Below are positions 1 through 6,855 of a stretch of 8,760 nt of DNA, one piece after another. Both the position numbers and the translations under genes were made by a program. Numbering within the stretch: the first letter of the stretch is position 1; the number at the start of each line of letters is the position of its first letter. The notes under the pieces were generated by a model that saw only the letters and a list, made by a program, of their open reading frames with translations, did not search any database and had not been told where the DNA came from. This stretch comes from Actinomycetota bacterium. Its GTDB lineage: Bacteria > Actinomycetota > Acidimicrobiia > Spongiisociales > ZC4RG35. Where the stretch lies: positions 1 through 8,760 of the forward strand of contig JAPUJM010000181.1 in the NCBI GenBank assembly GCA_027296205.1, written 5' to 3'.

Positions 1-433
1 CAACTCCGAACTCGAGGGCGGCCATGGCGTTCAAGATGGCTTCATCATTGTTTTCGAACCCCGCGATCACACCGTCCAGGTCTACTTCACCAACACCCAT
101 GTCGGTGAAGAACCCGCGGAGCTGCTCCAATTCCTGGTCCTTGAAGTGGATGATGTGAGTTCGCTCCAAAGCCAGTTCTGCCTCCAGGATCTCGTCCTGC
201 GACTTGGTGGCCAGGTACTCGCCGGCCGCCATGGACACCGCACCTGCCAGAGCCCCAGCAACCGCCGTCAGGAGCACTTGGGCGGTGTCGAAGCCACCTC
301 CGACAACACCGACCACCAGGAGGAAGATGGAGACGAGACCGTCGTTGACTCCCAGGATGATGTCTCGCCAATACGGACGGGACTCACCGATATGGGATAT
401 GTACTCGTGGGTGTCCTGGTTCTCGACGTCCAT
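1..433 (-). CDS. VIT1/CCC1-family Fe2+/Mn2+ transporter, N-terminal part (runs off left edge)
   Basis: The 144 visible residues match the N-terminal half of the VIT1/CCC1 (DUF125) family, membrane proteins that move Fe2+ or Mn2+ out of the cytosol. After a short soluble head comes the family signature DIILGVNDGLVSIFLLVVG (about residues 24-42), leading into membrane segment 1. Segment 2 (about 52-72) ends in the conserved AGAVSMAAGEYLATKSQ stretch. The Glu/His-rich helical region from about residue 79 (QDEILEAELALERTHIIHFK) corresponds to the cytosolic metal-binding helices between segments 2 and 3. Segments 3-5 lie outside the window, so substrate and full length are unknown. The ATG at 431-433 is the only sensible start, since the frame is closed by a stop at about 479-481. 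No Shine-Dalgarno sequence precedes it, but a TACCAT box lies 7 bases upstream. The gene is divergent from the DAHP synthase gene. The family call is firm; the metal is inference. Confidence 0.9.
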   Translation of the reverse strand, partial: MDVENQDTHEYISHIGESRPYWRDIILGVNDGLVSIFLLVVGVVGGGFDTAQVLLTAVAGALAGAVSMAAGEYLATKSQDEILEAELALERTHIIHFKDQELEQLRGFFTDMGVGEVDLDGVIAGFENNDEAILNAMAALEFGV

Positions 434-440
434 CGAGGCG

Positions 441-468
441 ATGGTAACGACTCGCCGCCGTCCCCGAA
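441..468 (-). promoter_or_regulatory. Possible leaderless promoter of the VIT-family gene
   Basis: Read on the minus strand, TACCAT (446 to 441) fits the actinobacterial -10 pattern TANNNT. It is followed by 7 bases and then the ATG, so transcription would begin at or one base before the start codon. A weak -35-like TTCGGG (468 to 463) sits 16 bases farther upstream. No ribosome-binding site is present, which agrees with a leaderless mRNA. This rests on sequence pattern only, and such short boxes occur by chance. Confidence 0.3.
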
Positions 469-522
469 TGGGAGCGAACTAACTGTGACGGCTAGCGTTG
501 CAGCCCCTCCCAACCCTTACTC

Positions 523-1533
523 ATGATCATTGTCATGCGCCCAGATGCGACCGGTGACGAGGTTGCTCAGGTCGTCGAGAAACTCGGAGCCTTGGGCGCA
601 GACGTCCACATCTCCTCTGAGGACGGCCGCACGGTTGTCAACGGCACCACCGAAGTGCGTCTTGGAGACGAGGCGCCCTGGGCCGCCTTCCCCGGGGTTG
701 AGCGTGTGGTGCCGGTCGTGCGAGGCGGACGCAGGGTCGGGCGTGAGAACAAGTCGGACAACACCGTTGTCTTGGTGGGTGACGTCAGAATCGGCGACGG
801 TCCGGTCAAGATCATCGCCGGCCCCTGCGCGGTGGAGAGCCGGGAACAGCTCTTTGCCACGGCGGCGGCGGTCAAGACATCCGGGGCACACATCCTGAGG
901 GGAGATGCCTTCAAGCCACGCACCTCTCCGTATTCGTTCCCGGGGTTGGGGAAGGCCGCTCTGGAGATCATGGCCGAGGCGCGGGCAACGACCGGCCTGC
1001 CCTTCGTCGCCGAGGTCCTCGACCCAAGAGATGTCGATCTTGTCGGCTCATATGCAGACATGCTCCGGGTCGGCACGAGGAACATGTCCAACCACGCCCT
1101 GCTTCGTGAGGTTGGCCGTCAGCCCAAACCGGTTCAGCTGAAACGTGGCAGGGCTGCCACCATCGAGGAGTGGATCGATGCCGCCGAGTACATCGCCAAC
1201 GAGGGGAACAGCGACATCGTGATGGTGGAACGCGGAGTTCGGGGCTTCGACAGCTCGGTGAGGAACACCCTTGATATCTCGGCGGTGCCGCTGGCCAAAT
1301 CCCTCACCCACTTACCGGTCATGGTCGACCCGTCGCACGCCGCAGGTCGCAAAGACCTGGTTTTACCCTTGGCCCTCGCCGCAGTGGCGGCCGGCGCCGA
1401 CGGCATCCTGGTCGATGTTCACCCGAATCCACATGAGGCTCTCGTTGATGGTGACCAGGCCTTGCTCCCCCACGAGTTCGACGCTCTCATGGGTCATCTA
1501 CGATTGGTTGCTGCTGCGGTCGGCCGCTCCTGA
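523..1533 (+). CDS. aroF: 3-deoxy-7-phosphoheptulonate (DAHP) synthase, type I-beta with N-terminal ferredoxin-like domain
   Basis: This cytosolic enzyme condenses phosphoenolpyruvate with erythrose 4-phosphate to DAHP, the entry step to chorismate and the aromatic amino acids. The 336 residues match the Thermotoga/Bacillus I-beta class. Residues 1 to about 65 form the small ferredoxin-like (ACT-like) domain, which mediates Tyr/Phe feedback in the Thermotoga enzyme; the TIM barrel follows. Visible motifs are AGPCAVES (C102, metal ligand), LRGDAFKPRTSPYSF (125-139, substrate loop), KRG (PEP/phosphate region), RNTLDISAVP, VDPSH (H272, metal ligand) and VDVHPNP (298-303). D309 supplies the last ligand. 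The position that is Glu298 in the Thermotoga enzyme is Asp here. No chorismate mutase domain is fused. The ATG at 523 begins MIIVM, the usual start of the family; there is no clear Shine-Dalgarno sequence, and a possible -10 box TAGCGT lies at 493-498. It is convergent with glnE across 9 bases. Confidence 0.96.
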   Translation: MIIVMRPDATGDEVAQVVEKLGALGADVHISSEDGRTVVNGTTEVRLGDEAPWAAFPGVERVVPVVRGGRRVGRENKSDNTVVLVGDVRIGDGPVKIIAGPCAVESREQLFATAAAVKTSGAHILRGDAFKPRTSPYSFPGLGKAALEIMAEARATTGLPFVAEVLDPRDVDLVGSYADMLRVGTRNMSNHALLREVGRQPKPVQLKRGRAATIEEWIDAAEYIANEGNSDIVMVERGVRGFDSSVRNTLDISAVPLAKSLTHLPVMVDPSHAAGRKDLVLPLALAAVAAGADGILVDVHPNPHEALVDGDQALLPHEFDALMGHLRLVAAAVGRS

Positions 1534-1542
1534 CGAGAGATC

Positions 1543-4296
1543 TCACTCGTAGAAGATCTGCTCGAAACTGCGCCGTGCCCGCCGGGTGTATCGACGGTAT
1601 TGCTCCCGGAGCTCAGCCGTCCTGTCGAATCCGAGGGACGCGGCGAGACGAGCCGTCGAATCCGGGTCGGTGGGGAGGGAATTCGAGACGCTGCCCTGTT
1701 GCAGGTGGAGCCTCAACCTGACACGGGTGCAGAAGAGGTAGGAATCGTGCAGTGAGTCGTAGGCGGCAGCCGAGAGGATCTCGGCCTCACGGAGACGGTG
1801 GAGCGCCGGGAATGTCCCGGTGACCCTCAGCTCCGGCACGGCACCGCCGTGTCTCAATTGCAGTAGCTGGGTGAGGAACTCGATGTCTGACAGACCGCCC
1901 GGGCCAAGCTTCAAATGGAAGTCGGCGTCCTCTCCCGGTGGTATTCGCTCGGCTTCCACCCTTGCCTTGATCGAGCGAATCGCCCGAACCACCTCATCGG
2001 GCAGTTGGTCCCTCCAGATCACCGGTTCGGTGATGGCCGTGAACGACTCGAGGACATCCTCATCGCCGGCAGCGGGCCGTGCCCGGACCAATGCAAGAAG
2101 CTCCCAGGGCTCGGACCATTCCGCGTAGTAACGGCGGAAGCCATCCAGGGAGCGCGCCATCGGGCCCTTGCGGCCTTCGGGCCTGAGATCGGCGTCGAGC
2201 TCGTAGGCCTCCCCATATCGGCTCGGCTCCGAGAGAACCCTCCTCAGTCCGGTGGCCAGATGAAGACCGCGATCCCGACTGTGCTCGTCGTCAAACACAT
2301 ACATCAGGTCGACATCGGAGCCGTAGGACAGTTCGTGACCACCCCACTTGCCCATGGCGATAACCCCGAAACCACCCGGGTCTTCTGGCGTCAAGATGTG
2401 GAGGGCCCCTGTGATGGCGGCGTCGGCGCTATCCGACAACGCGCCGAGCGTTGCCTCCATGGGCGCTTCTCCCAGGACATCGCGGGCAGCGATCCGAAGC
2501 TTTCGGCGGCGGACGAAACGGCGAATGGTTCCGATCTTGGCGTCGGTATCGGGTCTCGAGTCGAGAAGTCCCAGGAGTCTCTCTGTGGCATCATGGCGAT
2601 CCCGCACATCCAAGAGCTGCTTGTCGTCGGCCAGGCGAGGGATGAACTCGGGGATCCGGTCGATCAGATCGCCGAGCAGCTTGCCGGTGCCGAGGAGGAT
2701 GCATAGGCGCTCACCGGCAACGGGATTGTTCTGCAGCAGTGTCACCAAGGCGCCGTGATCCGGACTGTGAGCCAGGAGGAGCCGGAGTTGGCTCAGCCCG
2801 AGGTCCGGGTCAGGGGACTGAGACAACCAGTCGAGCATGAGCGGAAGCGCCTGATGCATGACTCTCGACCTGCGGGTCAGCCCGGCGGTGAGTTCCTCGA
2901 ATGCGGTGGCCGCAGCAACGACATCACTGAACCCAAGGGCCTCGAGTCTTAGGGCTGCCTCGGTCGGGTCGAGACGAGCGGTCGGAAGACCCACCAGGGA
3001 ATCGAGCACGGGTCGGAAGTAGAGGCGCTCATGGAGCTCTCTCACCTCCCGTTTCACCTCGTCGAGACGCGCAACCAGGTTTCCCGCCGGGTCCGCTGTG
3101 AATCCGAGGCTTCGCCCAATTCGCTCCCTCGCCTGGAGAGAGGCCGGGAATTGATGGGTCTGACGAAGGTCCCAGAGTTGGATCCTGTGCTCGACGTTGC
3201 GGAGGAAGATGTATGCGTCGGTCAGACTCTCGGCCTCGTGCGTCTCGATGTAGTCGTGGTCGCCGAGGGCTTCGATTGCATCGAGGGTCGACAGCACACG
3301 CAGGTCGGGGTCAAACCTCCCGTGAACCAATTGAAGAAGCTGAACCGTGAACTCGATATCCCGAATCCCGCCTCGTGACCGCTTGAGATCGGTGCTGGAT
3401 GCGGCATCCTCTGCCTGGGCCTTGAGAAGCCGGATGCTGCGGAGAGCATCGACATCGAGGCCCCGCTCCCAGATGATCTGGTCGGCCATTTCCCTGAACC
3501 GTCGACCCACATCCACATCACCGGCTGCGGGTCTGGCCTTGAGGAGTGCCTGTAACTCCCACGCCTCGCCCCATCTGGCGTAGTACGACCTGTAGCCATC
3601 GAGGCTGCGCGTCAGAGGGCCCATCGCGCCCTCGGGGCGCAGGTCGGCGTCTATCTGCAGCGCCAGCCCATCCAAGGTGGGTGCCGACAGGCTCGAGACG
3701 AGGCGACCGGCGATGGCCAGCGCCGCACTACGGCTCTCCGAATCCTGCCCTTCGACCGGTGTGTGCACAAAGACGAGATCGATATCGGAGTAGTAGTTGA
3801 GCTCTCTTGCGCCCCACTTGCCCATGGCGATGACGGCAAACCCCAACTCGTCGACTAGCGGATGCCGATCCTTGACCTGCTCTGTTGCCGTCTCCAGGGC
3901 CCCGCCGACAATCTGATCGATTGCGGACGAGAACCTCCCGGTCGCCTCCCTGACTCCGGTATGGCCTGCGAGGTCATCTCCTGCGATCATCACGAGGGCA
4001 GCTTGAACCCGAAGACTCACAGAGTCGCTTTCGGCTGCACCGTCGAGCAGATGAGGGTTCTTTGCCAATGTCTTGCTGAGTGCGCGACTGGCCCCGGCGA
4101 TCGCCGCCACTTTTCGGAGCCGGTCTTCGTCGGAGACGATCGACTCATCGGCTGCCAGGACAGGGGCAATACGAGCCAACGCGCCATCAGGGTCGGCGCT
4201 GGCCGCGACGGCGGTCCGTATCCGGGCTGTCGTCGTCGCGTCGAAACCAAGATCAATGAAGGCTTCGTCGCCGGGGTCGTGTGCTCGATCTGTCAC
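1543..4296 (-). CDS. glnE: Bifunctional glutamine synthetase adenylyltransferase / adenylyl-removing enzyme
   Basis: GlnE attaches AMP to a conserved tyrosine of type I glutamine synthetase when nitrogen is plentiful and removes it by phosphorolysis when nitrogen is scarce, classically under control of PII protein and glutamine. The 917 residues, near the 946 of E. coli, contain two nucleotidyltransferase modules. In the N-terminal (de-adenylylating) module, AMGKWGARELNYYSDIDL lies at 157-174 with acidic pair D171/D173, followed by DADLRPEG at 216-223. In the C-terminal (adenylylating) module, AMGKWGGHELSYGSDVDL lies at 647-664 with D661/D663, followed by DADLRPEG at 701-708. Each module has its helical DIEF region (313-316 and 804-807). 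All expected acidic residues are present, so both activities should be intact. The start is GTG at 4294-4296, with no Shine-Dalgarno sequence and a TAGCCT box exactly 6 bases upstream. It is divergent from nadE and convergent with aroF. Two long plus-strand open frames inside it are shadows. Confidence 0.97.
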   Translation of the reverse strand: MTDRAHDPGDEAFIDLGFDATTTARIRTAVAASADPDGALARIAPVLAADESIVSDEDRLRKVAAIAGASRALSKTLAKNPHLLDGAAESDSVSLRVQAALVMIAGDDLAGHTGVREATGRFSSAIDQIVGGALETATEQVKDRHPLVDELGFAVIAMGKWGARELNYYSDIDLVFVHTPVEGQDSESRSAALAIAGRLVSSLSAPTLDGLALQIDADLRPEGAMGPLTRSLDGYRSYYARWGEAWELQALLKARPAAGDVDVGRRFREMADQIIWERGLDVDALRSIRLLKAQAEDAASSTDLKRSRGGIRDIEFTVQLLQLVHGRFDPDLRVLSTLDAIEALGDHDYIETHEAESLTDAYIFLRNVEHRIQLWDLRQTHQFPASLQARERIGRSLGFTADPAGNLVARLDEVKREVRELHERLYFRPVLDSLVGLPTARLDPTEAALRLEALGFSDVVAAATAFEELTAGLTRRSRVMHQALPLMLDWLSQSPDPDLGLSQLRLLLAHSPDHGALVTLLQNNPVAGERLCILLGTGKLLGDLIDRIPEFIPRLADDKQLLDVRDRHDATERLLGLLDSRPDTDAKIGTIRRFVRRRKLRIAARDVLGEAPMEATLGALSDSADAAITGALHILTPEDPGGFGVIAMGKWGGHELSYGSDVDLMYVFDDEHSRDRGLHLATGLRRVLSEPSRYGEAYELDADLRPEGRKGPMARSLDGFRRYYAEWSEPWELLALVRARPAAGDEDVLESFTAITEPVIWRDQLPDEVVRAIRSIKARVEAERIPPGEDADFHLKLGPGGLSDIEFLTQLLQLRHGGAVPELRVTGTFPALHRLREAEILSAAAYDSLHDSYLFCTRVRLRLHLQQGSVSNSLPTDPDSTARLAASLGFDRTAELREQYRRYTRRARRSFEQIFYE

Positions 4297-4302
4297 CAGG
4301 CC

Positions 4303-4332
4303 AGGCTATGACGGTGCCGTGCCACCGACCAA
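4303..4332 (-). promoter_or_regulatory. Probable leaderless promoter of glnE
   Basis: On the minus strand, a -10-like TAGCCT (4308 to 4303, TANNNT) stands exactly 6 bases before the GTG start codon, which would put +1 on the G of GTG. An 18-base spacer leads back to TTGGTC (4332 to 4327), which shares TTG with the -35 consensus. No ribosome-binding sequence is present between box and start. The spacing is what a leaderless actinobacterial transcript requires. The evidence is from pattern only. Confidence 0.4.
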
Positions 4333-4336
4333 GGCG

Positions 4337-4342
4337 TATCGT
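4337..4342 (+). promoter_or_regulatory. Probable -10 box of a leaderless nadE transcript
   Basis: TATCGT (TANNNT) is followed by exactly 6 bases and then the ATG of nadE at 4349, so transcription would start on the A of the start codon. No convincing -35 element is seen at 16-19 bases upstream and no Shine-Dalgarno sequence is present. It lies in the same 52-base gap as the glnE promoter, pointing the other way. Confidence 0.4.
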
Positions 4343-4348
4343 GTTGGC

Positions 4349-6004
4349 ATGACATTTCGGGTCGCAGGCGCCCAAATGAATCTCACGGTGGGCGATATCT
4401 CGGGTAACGAGGCGGCGATTGCCGATGCAATGACCATGGCGGCGGAGGCGGACGCAGACATGCTCCTCGTCCCCGAGCTCGCACTGACCGGTTATCCCCC
4501 CGAAGACCTCGTTCATCGTCGCGACTTTGTGGATGCCAACCTGGCTGCGCTCCATCGACTGGCGCTCTCCGCGACCGATATGACCGCGATCGTTGGATTT
4601 GTCGACCATGCATCCGATGCGCCAAGGGGCGCAGCCGACTCAGAAGAGAGGCCGGTTGCCAACGCGGCGGCGATTCTTGGCGATGGTGGCGTCAGGGGGA
4701 TATATCACAAGGTTCTGCTGCCCAACTACGGGGTCTTTGATGAAGACAGGTACTTCTCGGTTGGAGCCGATCCGGGCCAAGTCTGGAGAGTCGGCGAGGT
4801 GTCGATCGGCGTGTCCATCTGCGAGGACATCTGGCTACCCGACGGGCCTCCCAGCCAACAGGCCGAGCGTGGAGCACAGCTGCTCCTCAATATCAACGCA
4901 TCGCCGTTTCATCTCGGAAAGGCTGCCGAGCGAGAGGAGATGCTGGCCACCCGTGCCCGCGCTGCCCGGGTACCGGTCATCTATCTGAACCTGGTCGGTG
5001 GTCAGGACGAGCTCGTGTTTGATGGAGCGTCGGTGGTGTTCGACGGGCAGGGAAACGTGATCCATCGCTCCCCACAGTTCGAAGAGGATTTTTTCGTGGT
5101 GGACATTCCCATCGAAGGGGAAAACGCCTCATCCGGCCTGGTGTGCCCGCTGCTCGAGCCCACCGAGGAGATGTACCGGGCCTTGACTGTCGGTCTCGCG
5201 GACTACGTCCGAAAGAACGGGTTCGAGAGTGTCGTAATCGGTCTCTCTGGCGGCATCGACTCGTCCCTCACCGCCACCATCGCCGTAGATGCCCTCGGGC
5301 CAAACCGGGTTCAGGGCATTGCGATGCCGTCTCGGTTCTCGTCGGAGCATTCATTGGCGGATGCCCGCGCCCTCGCCGAGAACCTTGGTATCGGCTTCGA
5401 TGTCGTGCCGATAGATGGCGTCTACGAGGCTCACCTCGATTCTCTCTCGGCGCTATTCGAAGACACCGAATTCGGGGTTGCCGAAGAGAATCTCCAGGCC
5501 AGATCACGGGGGGCGACCCTGATGGCCATCTCGAACAAGTTCGGCCCGATGGTTGTGGCCACCGGCAACAAGTCGGAGATGGCAACTGGCTACGCCACCC
5601 TCTACGGCGACATGGTCGGTGGCTATTCCGTTCTCAAGGATGTGTTCAAGACGTCGGTATACGAACTGGCTCGCTGGCGTAACAAGGACCGGGAGGTGAT
5701 CCCGCAGAACACGATCGACAAGCCACCGTCCGCCGAACTGCGTCCCGATCAGAGGGATTCGGATTCACTTCCACCCTACGAGGTCCTCGACGCCATTCTC
5801 GAGCGTTACGTGGAGCGAGACATGGGCACCGAGGAGATTGTTCGGGCGGGGTACGACCACGATCTGGTCACCCGGGTGGCCCGCATGGTCGATCAAAACG
5901 AGTACAAGCGACGTCAGGCTGCTCCTGGCGTCAAGATCACAACCAAAGCCTTCGGGAAGGACCGGCGTCTCCCCATCACCAATGCCTACCGTCCGGGCGA
6001 ATGA
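4349..6004 (+). CDS. nadE: Glutamine-dependent NAD+ synthetase (amidase-synthetase fusion)
   Basis: This cytosolic enzyme performs the last step of NAD+ synthesis, amidating deamido-NAD with ATP and ammonia released from glutamine. The 551 residues fit the two-domain bacterial form. The nitrilase-like amidase domain (about 1-265) carries the Glu-Lys-Cys triad in VPELALTGYPPEDL (E43), YHKVLLPNYGVFDE (K121) and VSICEDIWLP (C158). The synthetase domain (about 270-551) carries the ATP-pyrophosphatase P-loop LSGGIDSS (299-306), ENLQARSRG, ATGNKSEMATGY (404-415), KPPSAELRPDQ and the C-terminal FGKDRRLPIT. The frame is open back to 4073, but that extension is antisense to glnE; the ATG at 4349 begins MTFRVAGAQMN, the normal family start, and follows a TATCGT box by 6 bases. 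The last bases overlap the next gene as ATGA, so the two are probably cotranscribed and translationally coupled. Confidence 0.97.
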   Translation: MTFRVAGAQMNLTVGDISGNEAAIADAMTMAAEADADMLLVPELALTGYPPEDLVHRRDFVDANLAALHRLALSATDMTAIVGFVDHASDAPRGAADSEERPVANAAAILGDGGVRGIYHKVLLPNYGVFDEDRYFSVGADPGQVWRVGEVSIGVSICEDIWLPDGPPSQQAERGAQLLLNINASPFHLGKAAEREEMLATRARAARVPVIYLNLVGGQDELVFDGASVVFDGQGNVIHRSPQFEEDFFVVDIPIEGENASSGLVCPLLEPTEEMYRALTVGLADYVRKNGFESVVIGLSGGIDSSLTATIAVDALGPNRVQGIAMPSRFSSEHSLADARALAENLGIGFDVVPIDGVYEAHLDSLSALFEDTEFGVAEENLQARSRGATLMAISNKFGPMVVATGNKSEMATGYATLYGDMVGGYSVLKDVFKTSVYELARWRNKDREVIPQNTIDKPPSAELRPDQRDSDSLPPYEVLDAILERYVERDMGTEEIVRAGYDHDLVTRVARMVDQNEYKRRQAAPGVKITTKAFGKDRRLPITNAYRPGE

Positions 6005-6828
6005 TCAGCCAGGTTCTCATCAATGGCGAGGCCGGTGACGGCCGTATCCCGGTCACCGACTCCTCCGTTCTTCGTGGTGACGGATGTTTCGAGGTGCTCA
6101 GGGCATACGACGGACGACCGTTCGGGCTTGACGCGCACCTCGATCGGTTGGAGGCGAGCGCGAGCAGTCTCGAGATCAACCTCCCCGATCGTGGCGACAT
6201 CTCGAGTTGGATCACTCGGACCGCCGAGAGTCTGGGGGACTGTGCCGTCCGGGTCGTCGTCACCCGTGGATCCAGCGTTCCTGGTGGGGACGAGATACCC
6301 CAGGTAATCGTCTTCGGACACGAATGGACGGTTGCCTCAGGTCCGATCCGACTGTATCCGGTCGAGGCACCGTGGCACGCCGCCGGTGTGGAGTGGGATC
6401 TGGCCGGCGCCAAGATTCTCTCGTACGCTCCCAACCTGGCTGCAACCAGACGGGCGAGGAAAGAGGGCTTTGAGGATGCCTTGTTGATCACGACCGATGA
6501 TCGTGTTCTGGAGGGCCCGACGTTCTCGATCGCCTGGGTCATAGATGACGTGATAGAGACGCCAACCCTCGATCTGGGAATTCTCGACTCGATAACCCGT
6601 CGTGTCGTTTTGGAGGAGGCCCGGGGGCTCGGCATCGAAGTGTTGGAAGGCTCATGGGCTCTGGACCGTCCCGCTGAGGCCGCCGAGGTGATGGCCCTTT
6701 CCACAATTCGTGAGGTTCAGTCTGTTGGCCAGATTGGTGAGGAGTCTTTTCCACCCGGACCTGTCACAGCCCGTCTGGCTGCGGCTTTCGGAGCGCTCAC
6801 CCGTCAGCGGCCCAAACCCGGGAACTAG
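6001..6828 (+). CDS. Class IV PLP-dependent aminotransferase / aminodeoxychorismate lyase-like protein
   Basis: This is a fold-type IV PLP enzyme of 275 residues, the usual size. Family marks are IPVTDSSVLRGDGCFEVLRAYDG (about 17-39), HLDRL with R49, the Schiff-base lysine K138 in GAKILSYAPN, the A..A...G.EDALLIT block (about 148-163), the PLP-binding Glu E171 in VLEGPTFSIAWV, and STIREVQSVGQI (234-245). Members include branched-chain aminotransferase (IlvE), D-amino-acid transaminase and aminodeoxychorismate lyase (PabC, which makes p-aminobenzoate for folate). The short length and divergent substrate loop favour a PabC-like or unassigned member over IlvE, but sequence alone does not settle it, so no symbol is given. 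The usual Asn of the E-x(4)-N motif is replaced (EGPTFS). The start ATG overlaps the nadE stop as ATGA, with no strong Shine-Dalgarno sequence, pointing to translational coupling. Confidence 0.85.
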   Translation: MISQVLINGEAGDGRIPVTDSSVLRGDGCFEVLRAYDGRPFGLDAHLDRLEASASSLEINLPDRGDISSWITRTAESLGDCAVRVVVTRGSSVPGGDEIPQVIVFGHEWTVASGPIRLYPVEAPWHAAGVEWDLAGAKILSYAPNLAATRRARKEGFEDALLITTDDRVLEGPTFSIAWVIDDVIETPTLDLGILDSITRRVVLEEARGLGIEVLEGSWALDRPAEAAEVMALSTIREVQSVGQIGEESFPPGPVTARLAAAFGALTRQRPKPGN

Positions 6829-6841
6829 CGCCCGCACCGGT

Positions 6842-6847
6842 TACGTT
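6842..6847 (+). promoter_or_regulatory. Possible -10 box before the lipoprotein gene
   Basis: TACGTT (TANNNT) lies 8 bases before the ATG at 6856, in the 27-base gap after the aminotransferase gene. The bases between are GGGGGGTT, whose G-run is too close to the ATG to be a normal ribosome-binding site. Transcription would start within about two bases of the ATG. No -35 element is evident, and read-through from nadE is an equally good explanation. Confidence 0.22.
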
Positions 6848-6855
6848 GGGGGGTT

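Noticed and set aside
1..433. Metal-homeostasis island, because a VIT-family transporter and MgtE flank the window
   Set aside because: They lie more than 7 kb apart with unrelated housekeeping genes between, and both are common single chromosomal genes.
567..1091. Minus-strand open frame of 174 codons opposite aroF
   Set aside because: It is a shadow of the DAHP synthase gene; its sequence is low in complexity and matches no family I know.
1533..1550. ACGAG/CTCGT inverted repeat at the aroF-glnE convergence as a bidirectional terminator
   Set aside because: The stem is only 5 base pairs, overlaps both stop codons and has no T-run on either side, so it is too weak to call.
1915..2706. Long plus-strand open frame (263 codons) inside glnE
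   Set aside because: The opposite strand encodes conserved GlnE motifs throughout, and long antisense frames are expected in GC-rich genes. It shows no domain or plausible start signal.
4073..4348. Upstream extension of the nadE frame by 92 codons
   Set aside because: It lies antisense to the start of glnE, its translation shows no family similarity, and the normal NadE N-terminus begins at 4349.
5976..6704. Minus-strand open frame of 242 codons opposite the aminotransferase gene
   Set aside because: Arg/Ser/Pro-rich composition without motifs, whereas the plus strand carries the full class IV aminotransferase signature.
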